This document shows, in pieces, positions 25,718-34,419 of a stretch of 64,000 nucleotides of DNA. The DNA comes from Taibaiella lutea (GTDB taxonomy: Bacteria; Bacteroidota; Bacteroidia; Chitinophagales; Chitinophagaceae): contig NZ_VWSH01000003.1 of assembly GCF_008629695.1 (NCBI RefSeq), positions 433,688 through 497,687 on the forward strand, given 5' to 3'. Position numbers and translations under genes: made by a program. Positions within the stretch are counted from its first letter, which is position 1. Every line of letters starts with the position of its first letter. A model generated the notes under the pieces. That model did not search any database, was not told the origin of the DNA, and saw only the letters and a program-made list of their open reading frames with translations.

Positions 25718-27382
25718 TTATCCTTCTTTTTTTACTTCTTTTGCCCAGCTGTCTTTCAGGCCTACTGTTTTATTAAAAATTAAATGACCAGATGTGCTGT
25801 TTTTATCTGTAGTGAAATACCCCAAACGTAAAAACTGGAACTTATCTAAAGGATTTGTTTCAGTCAATGCCGGCTCTATGTAGGCCTTCGGAAGAATAGT
25901 CAATGAATCCGGATTGATATAATCTTTGAAATCGCCTTCTTCCGAAGCAGGGTTTTCTACTTTGAATAATCTGTCATACAACCTTACTTCTGCTGTTTTT
26001 GCATGGGGCACGCTCACCCAATGAATTGTACCTTTTACTTTTAACCCGCTTGTATCACTGCCACTCTTGCTTTCCGGAATATAGCTGCAGTAAATTTCCG
26101 TAATATTTCCATGCTCATCTTTTTTGAAATCATTGCAGGTAACAATATAAGCATATTTCAGACGAACGGTTAAGCCCGGTCCCAGACGGAAGAATTTTTT
26201 CGGCGCATCTTCCATGAAATCTTCTCTTTCAATCCAGATTTCTCTGCTGAAAGGAACACTTCTCGTACCTCCGTTTTCATTTTCCGGATTGTTTTCAGCT
26301 ATCAAATCTTCCGTTTGCCCTTCAGGGTAATTGGTAATGATAAGCTTTACCGGATCCAGAACCGCCATTCTTCTATCGGCAATTTTATTCAGGTGGTCGC
26401 GTACACAAAACTCAAGCAGGCCAACATCGGTAATATTTTCACGTTTGGCAATACCAATTGTATCTGCAAAGTTCCGAATACTTTCAGGTGTGTAACCTCT
26501 GCGGCGCAAACCACTGATTGTAGGCATTCTTGGATCATCCCAACCATCTACATGCTTTTCATTAACCAATTGCAATAATTTGCGCTTACTCATTACCGTA
26601 TAAGTAAGGTTGCGACGTGCAAATTCATATTGGTGCGATGGAAATATTTCCAGTTTTTCAATAAACCAATCGTACAACGGGCGGTGATGGATGAATTCCA
26701 ATGTGCAAATGGAATGCGTAATATTTTCTATGCTGTCGCTTTGTCCGTGTGCAAAATCATACATCGGATAAACGCACCATTTATCACCGGTACGATGATG
26801 ATGCGCATGCTTGATTCTATAAATAATCGGGTCGCGCATCAGCAAATTCGGATGTTCCATGTCTATTTTTGCACGTAGCACTTTGGCACCATCGGGATAT
26901 TTACCTTCACGCATTTCTGCAAATAACTGAAGGTTTTCGTCAATGCTCCTGCTGCGGTAAATACTGTTAACACCCGTCCTGTTGATATCGCCTTTTTGTG
27001 CGGCCATTTCCTCGGCAGTAGAATCATCCACATAAGCAAAGCCCTTCTCAATTAGCTTTACTGCAAATCCGTATAATTCTTCAAAATAATCGGAAGTATA
27101 ATGCAATTCGTCCCAATTAAAGCCAAGCCATTTCACATCGTTCATAATGCTTTCCACATATTCCGTTTCTTCGGTAACAGGATTGGTGTCGTCAAAACGC
27201 AAATTGCACTGACCTTTATATTTTATGGCAAGCCCGAAATTCAGGCAAATGGATGCCGCATGGCCTATATGTAAATAACCATTTGGTTCAGGCGGGAAAC
27301 GGGTATGTATATTTTTATATTTGCCTTCGGCAAGATGATTTTCTATTATTTCTTCCAGAAAATTCAGGGAACGTTCTTCCAT
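25718..27382 (-). CDS. glnS: Glutaminyl-tRNA synthetase
   Basis: The 554-residue class I synthetase has the HIGH motif in PPEPNGYLHIGHA (residues 30-42) and the KMSKS counterpart in VMSKRKLL. GlnRS-specific features include FDDTNPVTEE, the DRRMAVLDP junction and a C-terminal beta-barrel anticodon domain. It charges tRNA-Gln directly, so this organism does not depend on GatCAB for Gln-tRNA. The length matches E. coli GlnRS (about 554). The ATG at 27382 is the usual start, 69 bases after a -7-like box. It is monocistronic, ending at a strong terminator. Confidence 0.97.
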   Translation of the reverse strand: MEERSLNFLEEIIENHLAEGKYKNIHTRFPPEPNGYLHIGHAASICLNFGLAIKYKGQCNLRFDDTNPVTEETEYVESIMNDVKWLGFNWDELHYTSDYFEELYGFAVKLIEKGFAYVDDSTAEEMAAQKGDINRTGVNSIYRSRSIDENLQLFAEMREGKYPDGAKVLRAKIDMEHPNLLMRDPIIYRIKHAHHHRTGDKWCVYPMYDFAHGQSDSIENITHSICTLEFIHHRPLYDWFIEKLEIFPSHQYEFARRNLTYTVMSKRKLLQLVNEKHVDGWDDPRMPTISGLRRRGYTPESIRNFADTIGIAKRENITDVGLLEFCVRDHLNKIADRRMAVLDPVKLIITNYPEGQTEDLIAENNPENENGGTRSVPFSREIWIEREDFMEDAPKKFFRLGPGLTVRLKYAYIVTCNDFKKDEHGNITEIYCSYIPESKSGSDTSGLKVKGTIHWVSVPHAKTAEVRLYDRLFKVENPASEEGDFKDYINPDSLTILPKAYIEPALTETNPLDKFQFLRLGYFTTDKNSTSGHLIFNKTVGLKDSWAKEVKKEG

Positions 27383-27450
27383 GATTTATATTAGAATTTT
27401 GTATTAAAAAATTGATGTCAAAGTGGGTAAAACCACTAATTGACGGGTTG

Positions 27451-27458
27451 CAAATGTA
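27451..27458 (-). promoter_or_regulatory. Possible -7 element of the glnS promoter
   Basis: Minus-strand TACATTTG matches TAnnTTTG. The only upstream TTTG lies 15 bases away rather than 19-21, so support is partial. Confidence 0.4.
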
Positions 27459-27556
27459 AGCATTACCAATCAACAAATCAGAAGCCGCGTATTTCAAACT
27501 GCATCTCCGGCAAATGAGTTCTTTTGCACAAATAATACAGTTTTTAAAACAGAATC

Positions 27557-27591
27557 AAAAAAATGCCTGATACGAAATGTATCAGGCATTT
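27557..27591 (-). terminator. Terminator after the DUF3050-crp operon
   Basis: Perfect 13-bp arms AAATGCCTGATAC (27561-27573) and GTATCAGGCATTT (27579-27591) with a run of seven T on the minus strand. Confidence 0.92.
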
Positions 27592-27610
27592 GAATATTAT
27601 AGCAGAGAAC

Positions 27611-28198
27611 TCAGGCTTCTTTTTTCTTAGTAGCCATTTTTTTTCTGTTCCTGCTCAATGTTTCAGGCTTGATACCTAAATAAGCTGCGATCATATGCTG
27701 TGGCACACGCTGGACTATTTCAGGATAAAAACTTACAAATCTTCTGTATTTTTCTTCTGCAAAATGCATCAGATAGTTCAATACACGAAGGTTAAGGGCA
27801 TAAAGCCTTTTTTGCAAAACCATTCTGAAATATCTTTCAAGTTTTGGTATTTGTACCATAAGATTCTGGAAAACTTCGCGGTCAATGCACAGGATTTCTG
27901 AAGGTTCCAGTGCGTCAATATTGTAAACAGATTTTATATCAGCCAATTGATTAAAATCCTCGGAAATCCAACTGCCTTCTGCAGCAAACTGAACAATATG
28001 TTCTTCATCATTCGGCCCTTTGATATAAGAACGTACAATACCCTTTTCAATAAAGTATAAATGACGGTAAGAAGCGTCCTGTTGAACTAAAAACTGACGT
28101 TTACGTAATTTCTTTACGGTAAAGACCGATTTGATCAAATCCTCTTCTGCCTTTGTCAGCACAGTTTCCTTCGCGATTTCAGATAAGAGTACGTTCAT
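27611..28198 (-). CDS. Crp/Fnr family transcriptional regulator
   Basis: The 195-residue protein has an N-terminal cyclic-nucleotide-binding-like beta barrel (about 15-115, with RQFLVQQDASYRHLYFIEKGIVRSY) and a C-terminal helix-turn-helix. The recognition helix reads IKPETLSRNRKK, the E-x-x-S-R arrangement by which FNR-type proteins contact a TTGAC/T half-site. No FNR-type N-terminal cysteine cluster is visible, so oxygen sensing through 4Fe-4S is unlikely. It lies 3 bases downstream of the DUF3050 gene, and a matching 14-bp palindrome lies upstream of the operon (29123-29136), suggesting autoregulation. Confidence 0.9.
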   Translation of the reverse strand: MNVLLSEIAKETVLTKAEEDLIKSVFTVKKLRKRQFLVQQDASYRHLYFIEKGIVRSYIKGPNDEEHIVQFAAEGSWISEDFNQLADIKSVYNIDALEPSEILCIDREVFQNLMVQIPKLERYFRMVLQKRLYALNLRVLNYLMHFAEEKYRRFVSFYPEIVQRVPQHMIAAYLGIKPETLSRNRKKMATKKKEA

Positions 28199-28201
28199 GA
28201 T

Positions 28202-28987
28202 TTAAATATTTTGAACATTTATGTTAGAAAATGATTCTGCGATGGCGTCCCAAAGCTGAATTCTGCATTTCAAAGCCTGTTTAATGTAACGGGTGGCTTC
28301 CTCCCATTTACCGGCATCGTTTCCACATAAAGACACCGTCATCTGATAAGCAAGGTTGGAATGGTGGTCGCCGTCAACTTCAATATGCCGTTCCAGATAG
28401 TATTTAAAAATGCTGATTTTCTCAGGTGATTGTTCATGCAATTCATTCACAAACGAAATGAACATCTGTGGTATTAAATCTTCGCGGCCAAAGGTGAAAA
28501 CAGCAGCCTGCAAATAAGCCTTTCCTGTATTTATAACTTCGAAAGTGTTATTTACAAAGGTTTTTACAGAAACAGGAGCGCCACATATATCCAGGCCATT
28601 TTCTACCGATTTACCTTCCAAAACAGTTGCAAGCATTTGTTCTATCTGTGTCGTGTCACAACCCGCCTGCTTCATGGCCATGAGGTATAATTCGAAATGG
28701 CTGTGCCTGTTACCGTTTTCGTCCACATCGCTTTCTTCACCGGTAACAATTTCATTAATAAGATATCTTGTATTAGCGTCGCCTACAGGTACCCACGGAA
28801 TGTCAATACAGGTGAGATTGCGTTGCAAACTTTTCAATAATGACATAAAATCCCAAACGGCAAAAACATGGTGTTGCATAAATTCATGCAAATGCTCAAT
28901 CGTTGTTATTTTACTATAAACCTCATGTTTAATGAGCCGGGATTTTAAAGGTTCTATTTCAGCCTTTAAATTTTCTAAAAAATTCAT
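28202..28987 (-). CDS. DUF3050 protein (haem-oxygenase-like fold)
   Basis: This 261-residue all-helical protein matches DUF3050: [22 protein letters not shown], then [24 protein letters not shown], then [30 protein letters not shown], and later [13 protein letters not shown]. The conserved His and Glu residues on helices (H33/H36/H37 region, the EIVTGEESD segment and the DGDHH segment) look like a di-metal or haem-type site, as in haem-oxygenase-like diiron oxidases. No activity is established for DUF3050. It is the first gene of an operon with a Crp/Fnr regulator. Confidence 0.82.
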   Translation of the reverse strand: MNFLENLKAEIEPLKSRLIKHEVYSKITTIEHLHEFMQHHVFAVWDFMSLLKSLQRNLTCIDIPWVPVGDANTRYLINEIVTGEESDVDENGNRHSHFELYLMAMKQAGCDTTQIEQMLATVLEGKSVENGLDICGAPVSVKTFVNNTFEVINTGKAYLQAAVFTFGREDLIPQMFISFVNELHEQSPEKISIFKYYLERHIEVDGDHHSNLAYQMTVSLCGNDAGKWEEATRYIKQALKCRIQLWDAIAESFSNINVQNI

Positions 28988-29025
28988 TTATCTGTTCTTT
29001 TGATTCAAATTCCCCTTTGCGGCGC

Positions 29026-29033
29026 CAAAGTTA
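29026..29033 (-). promoter_or_regulatory. Probable -7 element of the DUF3050-crp promoter
   Basis: Minus-strand TAACTTTG, 38 bases before the DUF3050 ATG. The -33 region has no TTTG, which would be normal for an activator-dependent promoter; an FNR-type site lies about 90 bases further upstream. Confidence 0.5.
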
Positions 29034-29122
29034 GCACATCCGCTTTTTAATTAATGATAGAAACTCACAATAGCAGGTTAATCGTTTAATTAATCAATTA
29101 TACAAGTAATATTTTTATATTA

Positions 29123-29136
29123 TTGACTTAGGTCAA
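29123..29136. promoter_or_regulatory. FNR/Dnr-type palindromic operator TTGAC-N4-GTCAA
   Basis: TTGACTTAGGTCAA is a perfect 5+4+5 palindrome of the form bound by Crp/Fnr-family regulators whose recognition helix carries E-x-x-S-R. The regulator encoded in the downstream operon (27611-28198) has exactly that motif. The site lies about 136 bases upstream of the DUF3050 start and about 90 bases upstream of its -7 box. Binding is inferred. Confidence 0.55.
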
Positions 29137-29204
29137 GTTATGCAAGTTACGGAAATGTTGAAATAAATATTCAGTAGTTTCTATAAAGAAATTAAGAAAT
29201 CTAC

Positions 29205-29239
29205 TAAAAAAGCCCTTCAGGCATATTCCAAAGGGCTTT
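29205..29239 (-). terminator. Terminator after pepT
   Basis: 9-bp arms AAAGCCCTT and AAGGGCTTT (29209-29217, 29231-29239) with a minus-strand T-run, 20 bases after the pepT stop. Confidence 0.88.
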
Positions 29240-29259
29240 AATTATAAAAAAATGAAAGA

Positions 29260-30501
29260 TTATTCTGCTACAATTTCGGCAATGTGAATACAAACCTGGC
29301 ATGCTTTTTCCATATCCTGAACACTTACATATTCCTGTTTGGAATGAATTCCCATTTCACCGGTAAAAATATTAGGGCAAGGCAATCCCATAAAGGAAAG
29401 GCGTGAGCCATCGGTACCGCCGCGTATGCTTATGCGTTCCGGTGTCATGCCTGCGCGCTTATAAGCTATTTCAGCATATTCCATCACTTTAGGATGTTGA
29501 TCCAGAATTTCACGCATGTTCCGGTATTGTTCTTTTACAACAAAATCGTATTTCGCGCCCGGATATTGAGCCACAGCAGCTTTCAGCATTTCCTCAAGCT
29601 GCTTTTCATATTCTGCAAGCTTAGCTGTGTCATGATTGCGGATGATAAAGTCTATCCTTGTTTTTTCAGCACCGCCTTCAATATGTACCGGATGCACAAA
29701 ACCTTCTTTATCGCTGGTTGTTTCAGGACTCCATTCGTTTTTGGGTAACGTATCAAGGAATGCAGCAGCTACTTTCGTAGCATTTACCAGTTTATTTTTC
29801 GCATAGCCTGGATGCGCACTTATTCCGTGAATAGTAATACTTACCCCATCAGCAGAGAAGCTTTCGCCTTCCAGATGGCCCCTTTCGCCGCCATCTAAGG
29901 TATAACCAAAGTCAGCGCCCAGCTTTTTCATATCAACCTTATCCACACCACGGCCAACTTCTTCATCAGGCGTAAATAAGATACGGATTTTGCCGTGCTT
30001 CACTTCCGGATGCTCCATCAGGTATTGTGCAGCATCCATAATTACGGCAACGCCTGCTTTATCGTCGGCACCCAGCAATGTCAGGCCTGAAGCCGTTATG
30101 ATGTCATCACCGATTCGCTGTTTTAGATAGGGATGGCGTTGTGTGGTAATGACTACATTGTTATCATCAGGCAATACAATATCGTTGCCATCATAATTTT
30201 TGTGCAAAATAGGTTTTACATTTTCTCCGCTACAATCAGGCGATGTGTCCACATGCGCACAATAGCAGATAACAGGAACATCTTTATCAATTGTTGCAGG
30301 GATGGTGCCATAAACATAGCCATATTCATCAGCTTCTGCATCTGTAATGCCAATGGCTTTCAACTCATCAGCCAAAAGCTTCGTGAGGTTCTTTTGTTTT
30401 TCAGTAGAAGGTTGAGCAGTAGAATATGGGTCGCTTTGCGTGTCGATTTGCACATAGCGCATCAGCCTTTCGGCAACAGTATGCTTATAATTTGAGTCCA
30501 T
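29260..30501 (-). CDS. pepT: Peptidase T (tripeptide aminopeptidase)
   Basis: The 413-residue M20 metallopeptidase has the zinc-site motifs of PepT: CYCAHVDTSPDCSG (His and Asp), GADDKAGVAVIMD (bridging Asp), TPDEEVGRGVD (catalytic Glu pair), and the C-terminal FTGEMGIHSKQEYV His ligand. The dimerisation lid GISAHPGYAKNKLVNA is present. It removes the N-terminal residue from tripeptides in the cytosol. Length agrees with characterised PepT (about 408). Monocistronic, with a possible TACCTTTG -7 box at 30524-30531. Confidence 0.95.
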   Translation of the reverse strand: MDSNYKHTVAERLMRYVQIDTQSDPYSTAQPSTEKQKNLTKLLADELKAIGITDAEADEYGYVYGTIPATIDKDVPVICYCAHVDTSPDCSGENVKPILHKNYDGNDIVLPDDNNVVITTQRHPYLKQRIGDDIITASGLTLLGADDKAGVAVIMDAAQYLMEHPEVKHGKIRILFTPDEEVGRGVDKVDMKKLGADFGYTLDGGERGHLEGESFSADGVSITIHGISAHPGYAKNKLVNATKVAAAFLDTLPKNEWSPETTSDKEGFVHPVHIEGGAEKTRIDFIIRNHDTAKLAEYEKQLEEMLKAAVAQYPGAKYDFVVKEQYRNMREILDQHPKVMEYAEIAYKRAGMTPERISIRGGTDGSRLSFMGLPCPNIFTGEMGIHSKQEYVSVQDMEKACQVCIHIAEIVAE

Positions 30502-30523
30502 TTCGGAGGATAATTTTAGGCGA

Positions 30524-30531
30524 CAAAGGTA
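30524..30531 (-). promoter_or_regulatory. Possible -7 element of the pepT promoter
   Basis: Minus-strand TACCTTTG, 23 bases before the pepT ATG. No TTTG seen at the expected distance. Confidence 0.4.
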
Positions 30532-30599
30532 TGGCTTTGAATGTAATTTTTAACCTGATGCTCTTTGTAGAAAGCTTGAGCTAAAAGTCCAGGATTGAT

Positions 30600-31556
30600 T
30601 TATTTTGGCTGATAAAAAGGATTTTCTATCGCTTCGCAAAACTCTTTCCATAAATCTTCCACAATTTCAGCCGCAGGCTTGATATCATGAATCAAGCCGC
30701 TTACCTGCCCGATCTCCAATTCACCTTCGTCTAAGTCTCCTTCAAACATACCCAGCTTTGCCCTTGCTCTTCCCAACAATTCCAGGAGCTCTTCATTAGC
30801 CGCGCCACGGTTTTCAGCTTCCGCTACTATTTGAAAGAATTTGTTTTTGATAAGGCGTACAGGTGTTAGCCTCTTTAAAGATAAATGCGTATCTCCTTCA
30901 TTGGCTTTTACGATGGCCTCCTTAAAATTCTGATGGGAAGAAGCTTCATTGCTGCAAACAAAACGGCTGCCAACCTGAACACCTTCTGCTCCTAAAGCCA
31001 TTGTAGCAAACATAGCTTTTCCGGTCGCAATGCCCCCTGCTGCAATCAATGGAATATGAATGGCTTCTCTTACCTGAGGTATCAGGCAAAGTGTGGTGGT
31101 TTCTTCTCTTCCGTTATGGCCGCCTGCTTCAAAACCCTCGGCTACAATAGCATCCACACCGGCATCCTGACTTTTCAATGCAAATTTTGCACTGGAAACC
31201 ACATGCACCACTTTTATACCTTCTGCTTTTAAAACAGAAGTCCATGTTTTAGGATTGCCGGCAGAGGTAAAAACAATCGGTATTTTTTGTTCAATAATAT
31301 ACCCGATATGTTTATCAACATCAGGATAAAGCAATGGCAGGTTTACGCCGAAAGGTTTATCTGTAGCTGCCTTGCATTTCTTAATGTGTTCCAGTAACGT
31401 ATCCGGATACATACTGCCGGCGCCAATTAATCCAAGCCCGCCGGCATTGCTTACCGCAGATGCTAATTTCCATCCGGAAGCCCAAATCATACCTGCCTGT
31501 ACTATCGGGTATTTAATATCAAAGAGTGCTGTGATTCTGTTTGTAAACTGTTCCAA
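30600..31556 (-). CDS. FMN-dependent nitronate monooxygenase / FabK-type oxidoreductase
   Basis: The TIM-barrel protein has the family start NRITALFDIKYPIVQAGM, the glycine loop SNAGGLGLIGAGSM, the EGFEAGGHNG motif with the His used by nitronate monooxygenases, and the FMN-phosphate segment AAGGIATGKAMF...GAEGVQVGSRF. FabK enoyl-ACP reductases share this layout, so either activity is possible. There is no ATG near the start. TTG at 31556, one base after the stop of the upstream frame, gives 318 residues and suggests coupling; TTG at 31592 is the alternative. It follows a frameshifted outer-membrane gene. Confidence 0.82.
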   Translation of the reverse strand: MEQFTNRITALFDIKYPIVQAGMIWASGWKLASAVSNAGGLGLIGAGSMYPDTLLEHIKKCKAATDKPFGVNLPLLYPDVDKHIGYIIEQKIPIVFTSAGNPKTWTSVLKAEGIKVVHVVSSAKFALKSQDAGVDAIVAEGFEAGGHNGREETTTLCLIPQVREAIHIPLIAAGGIATGKAMFATMALGAEGVQVGSRFVCSNEASSHQNFKEAIVKANEGDTHLSLKRLTPVRLIKNKFFQIVAEAENRGAANEELLELLGRARAKLGMFEGDLDEGELEIGQVSGLIHDIKPAAEIVEDLWKEFCEAIENPFYQPK

Positions 31557-31557
31557 G

Positions 31558-32684
31558 TTATTGGTTTGACTTTTTATCTTTTGACTTTGCAAAAGTGTAT
31601 TTAAAATTTAAAGAATAAAAACTACGATCGTTAAAGGATGTAAATGGAAATTCAACAAGTCCTCCAATGAAGTATCTGTTTAAACCGATACCAAAACCCA
31701 CATTAGCCAAAGGATTAATCGAAAGCAGGTTGGTTTGAAATTCGAAAGAAGGACCGAACTGAATTATCGGCATTACATTAGGTTTATCAGAAAGATTAAA
31801 ACCTCCTAATATCTTGATCCTTCCCGCAAAATAATTATAAGTTTTGTCAGTAACGAATTCAGATTTATACTTCGCATATGTAAGACCTAAACTGAATTCT
31901 GTAGATATTTTTTTTGAAATTGCCGGGTAGATTGCTTGTAAGCAATATGCTACATTGAAGCCTGCCCCACCGCTATACCTTTCGATATATATATCATCAC
32001 TACTTAATTGAGCTTTGCTTGCTATTACTCCTCCAATCAGTAATTGATGCGATACTATTGCAGGAATTTGAGGCTTGGTATTTATAGTAGCAGGTGTTGA
32101 ATTGGGATCTTTGCACTTATTATAACTTAAAACGACATCAAGAATATCCTTTAATGTATATCTCAGGCGATTCATCTGCTGTTGATCATTGCATTCTCCT
32201 GTTGCATAATTAAGGATTCCTTTGAATTTATTATATTGTCTTTTTGTTGGATCTGTATTATGTAGAAGAGGAAATGTTCCTCTTGATGACTTAATCACGT
32301 AAAATGGCGATACTGCTTCGTCTAATCCTAATCTTTCGGGATCAATCTGAGACTGATAGAGCGTTGCAGCACCTTTTGTTATTACTGAAGCCAAAATTGT
32401 AACAGTATCCTGGCTTGTTTTGAAAGAGACAGGTTCAAATTGAATTTTATAATCTGTAAGTATAAACAACTTAATCTCTTTTGCTTTAAGTTCTTTAGTT
32501 GCTTTAAGCGAATCTCTTATGATAAATCCAAGATAAATATCTTTTCATTTCTATATTTTATTTCTCCGGTCAGACTGTCGCCGTTTTGAAGAATAACAAT
32601 ACCATTTTCCCAGTTACTATTTTGTGCAAATAAAATTTGTGTATAACACAAGCAAAATAAAATAAAGAATAAACTTTTTTTCAT
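31558..32684 (-). pseudogene. Frameshifted outer-membrane beta-barrel-type protein
   Basis: ATG 32684 opens a signal peptide (ILFCLCYTQILFAQ) and a mature start WENGIVILQNGDSLTGEIKY, but this frame ends after 55 codons at 32517. The continuation is in another frame: YLGFIIRDSLKATKELKAKE leads directly into the long ORF that ends at 31558 (its first usable start codon is TTG 32469). One extra T in the TTT near 32535-32537, or one extra A in the AAAA just before it, would restore a protein of about 375 residues. Residues of the second frame form a conserved N-terminal module (GAATLYQSQI...SPFYVIKS) and a beta-rich C-terminal half resembling an outer-membrane barrel. Whether this is a real mutation or a base-call error cannot be told here. 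Confidence 0.7.
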
Positions 32685-32724
32685 TAAATAGGTTTTTAGC
32701 CGGCAATGTTACATAATTAATTCT

Positions 32725-33219
32725 TTATTTGGTTGCTACATTATAATTATATTTCTCTATCAAACGGCTTAAACTTTCGGTTGAATATGGTACCTCAGTT
32801 ATATAAGATTCACTTTCATCCCATTTTCTCAAACAATACCTCAGCATACCGATATATGGCTGGGAAACTACTTGTGCACCTATTTGTTCGTGGTGTATAA
32901 GCGGCACCGTTTCTCCATCTTCTGTTTTAATAAAATAGAAAGGATTGGTTCCATATCCGAGATTACATTGACCAGGATATGCATTTACTTCATAAAGGCT
33001 TATTTTTCCTTTTACGAGCACTCTTCCGACAATATTCTGTTCCTTGGGTATGGTTGCTGTAACAGTGTTTTTCGAACCAAAGATTTTATCAAACAGGGTC
33101 GGATTCCTGGGCGTTTGGCTTTTTGTTTTGTAGGTTAAAGTCTCGAATGCAGTATCTTGTCCGTTAACTTGTGAGAAGATTAGTAGCGCTAAAGCTATAG
33201 CAAGTAGTGATTTTGTCAT
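32725..33219 (-). CDS. Secreted protein, short paralogue of the N-terminal module of the neighbouring barrel protein
   Basis: From ATG 33219 (MTKSLLAIALALLIFSQVNGQ, a clean signal peptide) the protein has 164 residues. An ATG at 33237, directly after the upstream stop, would add six residues. The segment VKGKISLYEVNAYPGQCNLGYGTNPFYFIKTEDGETVPLIHH aligns well with GAATLYQSQI...SPFYVIKSSRGTFPLLHN in the downstream gene, so the two are paralogues. This copy ends where the other goes on into its barrel region. It may be a truncated relic or a stand-alone periplasmic domain. Function unknown. Confidence 0.65.
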   Translation of the reverse strand: MTKSLLAIALALLIFSQVNGQDTAFETLTYKTKSQTPRNPTLFDKIFGSKNTVTATIPKEQNIVGRVLVKGKISLYEVNAYPGQCNLGYGTNPFYFIKTEDGETVPLIHHEQIGAQVVSQPYIGMLRYCLRKWDESESYITEVPYSTESLSRLIEKYNYNVATK

Positions 33220-33237
33220 TTTATAATATGTAAGCAT

Positions 33238-34227
33238 TTATCCTAAGTCAATATCCGTATTATCCCCTATGTTTAAACTTTGGCTCATGCCATGTATATA
33301 AGCATCACTCCCAATAATGGAGGATTTTAATACAACTTCATCCAGTACAGCAAAAGAGCCGATAATGCTGTTCTGAATAATAGAAGAACGGACAGTTGTA
33401 TTTTCTCCGATAGAAACGGAAGGGCCGATTATCGAATTTTCAATTTTACAGCCTGCGCCAATATTTACCGGAGGTATAATTACAGAATCAGGGAATTGCG
33501 GGGAGGAAGTTTTTTCTGCAAGGCTTTTAAGCAAGGTAGCATTGGTTTCAAGCAATGTTTCTTTTTTGCCGCAGTCAAACCAGTTATTTACTTTGAATGC
33601 ATGGAATTTTATACCCTTTTCAATCATAGTCTGCAATGCATGTGTCAGGTGATATTCACCATCATCATCGGCGCGATTGTGCAAATAAGTATCCAAAGAT
33701 TCAAAAAGCTGTGCTGTTTCATTTATTTTATAAACGCCCACCATCGCCATATTTGATTTTGGAATCAACGGTTTTTCAACAACACGTAAGACATTGTTTT
33801 CATCATCCACTTCTGCCACACCAAAACTGCGGGGATCGTCCACACGGCGAATGCCAATCTGTGAAACTTTACTTTTCAGGATGGATTGAACATCGAAATC
33901 ACAAATGGTGTCACCAAATACAATCAGTACCTCATCATTTTTTACGGCCTCTTTCGTAAGCCAAATAGCATGTCCCGTACCTCTTCTGTCGTTTTGAGTT
34001 ACGAAAGTGCAGCGTAATCCGGGATAGGTACGCATTACATAATCCTGTATTTTATCGCCCAGGTAACCAATGATAAAAATATATTCTTCAATACCTTCAT
34101 TAAGCAATGCATCTACAATAACAGCAAGAATTGTCTTACCGGCCATTGGCATAAGCGCTTTTGGCTGTGTGTAGGTATGTGGCCTTAATTTAGTACCGGC
34201 TCCGGCAACTGGAATAATAGCTTTCAT
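33238..34227 (-). CDS. Sugar-phosphate nucleotidyltransferase with left-handed beta-helix tail
   Basis: The 329-residue protein has the nucleotidyltransferase signature MKAIIPVAGAGTKLRPHT...PKALMPMAGKTIL, the metal-binding FGDTICDF region, and a hexapeptide-repeat tail (about 240-325: IIPPVNIGAGCKIENSIIGPSVSIGENTTV). It resembles RmlA/GlmU-type glucose-1-phosphate thymidylyltransferase or UDP-glucose pyrophosphorylase relatives, and the exact nucleotide and sugar are not fixed by the motifs. The signature has AGAGTKLRP where most relatives have GGxGTRLxP. It precedes the secreted 32725-33219 gene with no gap but shares no obvious function with it. Confidence 0.87.
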   Translation of the reverse strand: MKAIIPVAGAGTKLRPHTYTQPKALMPMAGKTILAVIVDALLNEGIEEYIFIIGYLGDKIQDYVMRTYPGLRCTFVTQNDRRGTGHAIWLTKEAVKNDEVLIVFGDTICDFDVQSILKSKVSQIGIRRVDDPRSFGVAEVDDENNVLRVVEKPLIPKSNMAMVGVYKINETAQLFESLDTYLHNRADDDGEYHLTHALQTMIEKGIKFHAFKVNNWFDCGKKETLLETNATLLKSLAEKTSSPQFPDSVIIPPVNIGAGCKIENSIIGPSVSIGENTTVRSSIIQNSIIGSFAVLDEVVLKSSIIGSDAYIHGMSQSLNIGDNTDIDLG

Positions 34228-34362
34228 ATTACAGGATAATAATATTTTATATTGAAGGCAATAAAGGTAACATCAAATTTTTATTGAGAAGAAATAATGT
34301 CATTGCTTTTTTCCCGAAAATGATACGAATGACGCTGCTCACAATATGTTTTTGTTTAAGGC

Positions 34363-34393
34363 TTGCACACTATGCCGCAATTAATTACTTTTG
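34363..34393 (+). promoter_or_regulatory. Promoter of the E2 gene
   Basis: TTG (34363-34365), 20 bases, then TACTTTTG (34386-34393). The ATG follows 26 bases after the -7 box. Confidence 0.6.
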
Positions 34394-34419
34394 CAGCATT
34401 CTTTTAGAAAAATACATTT

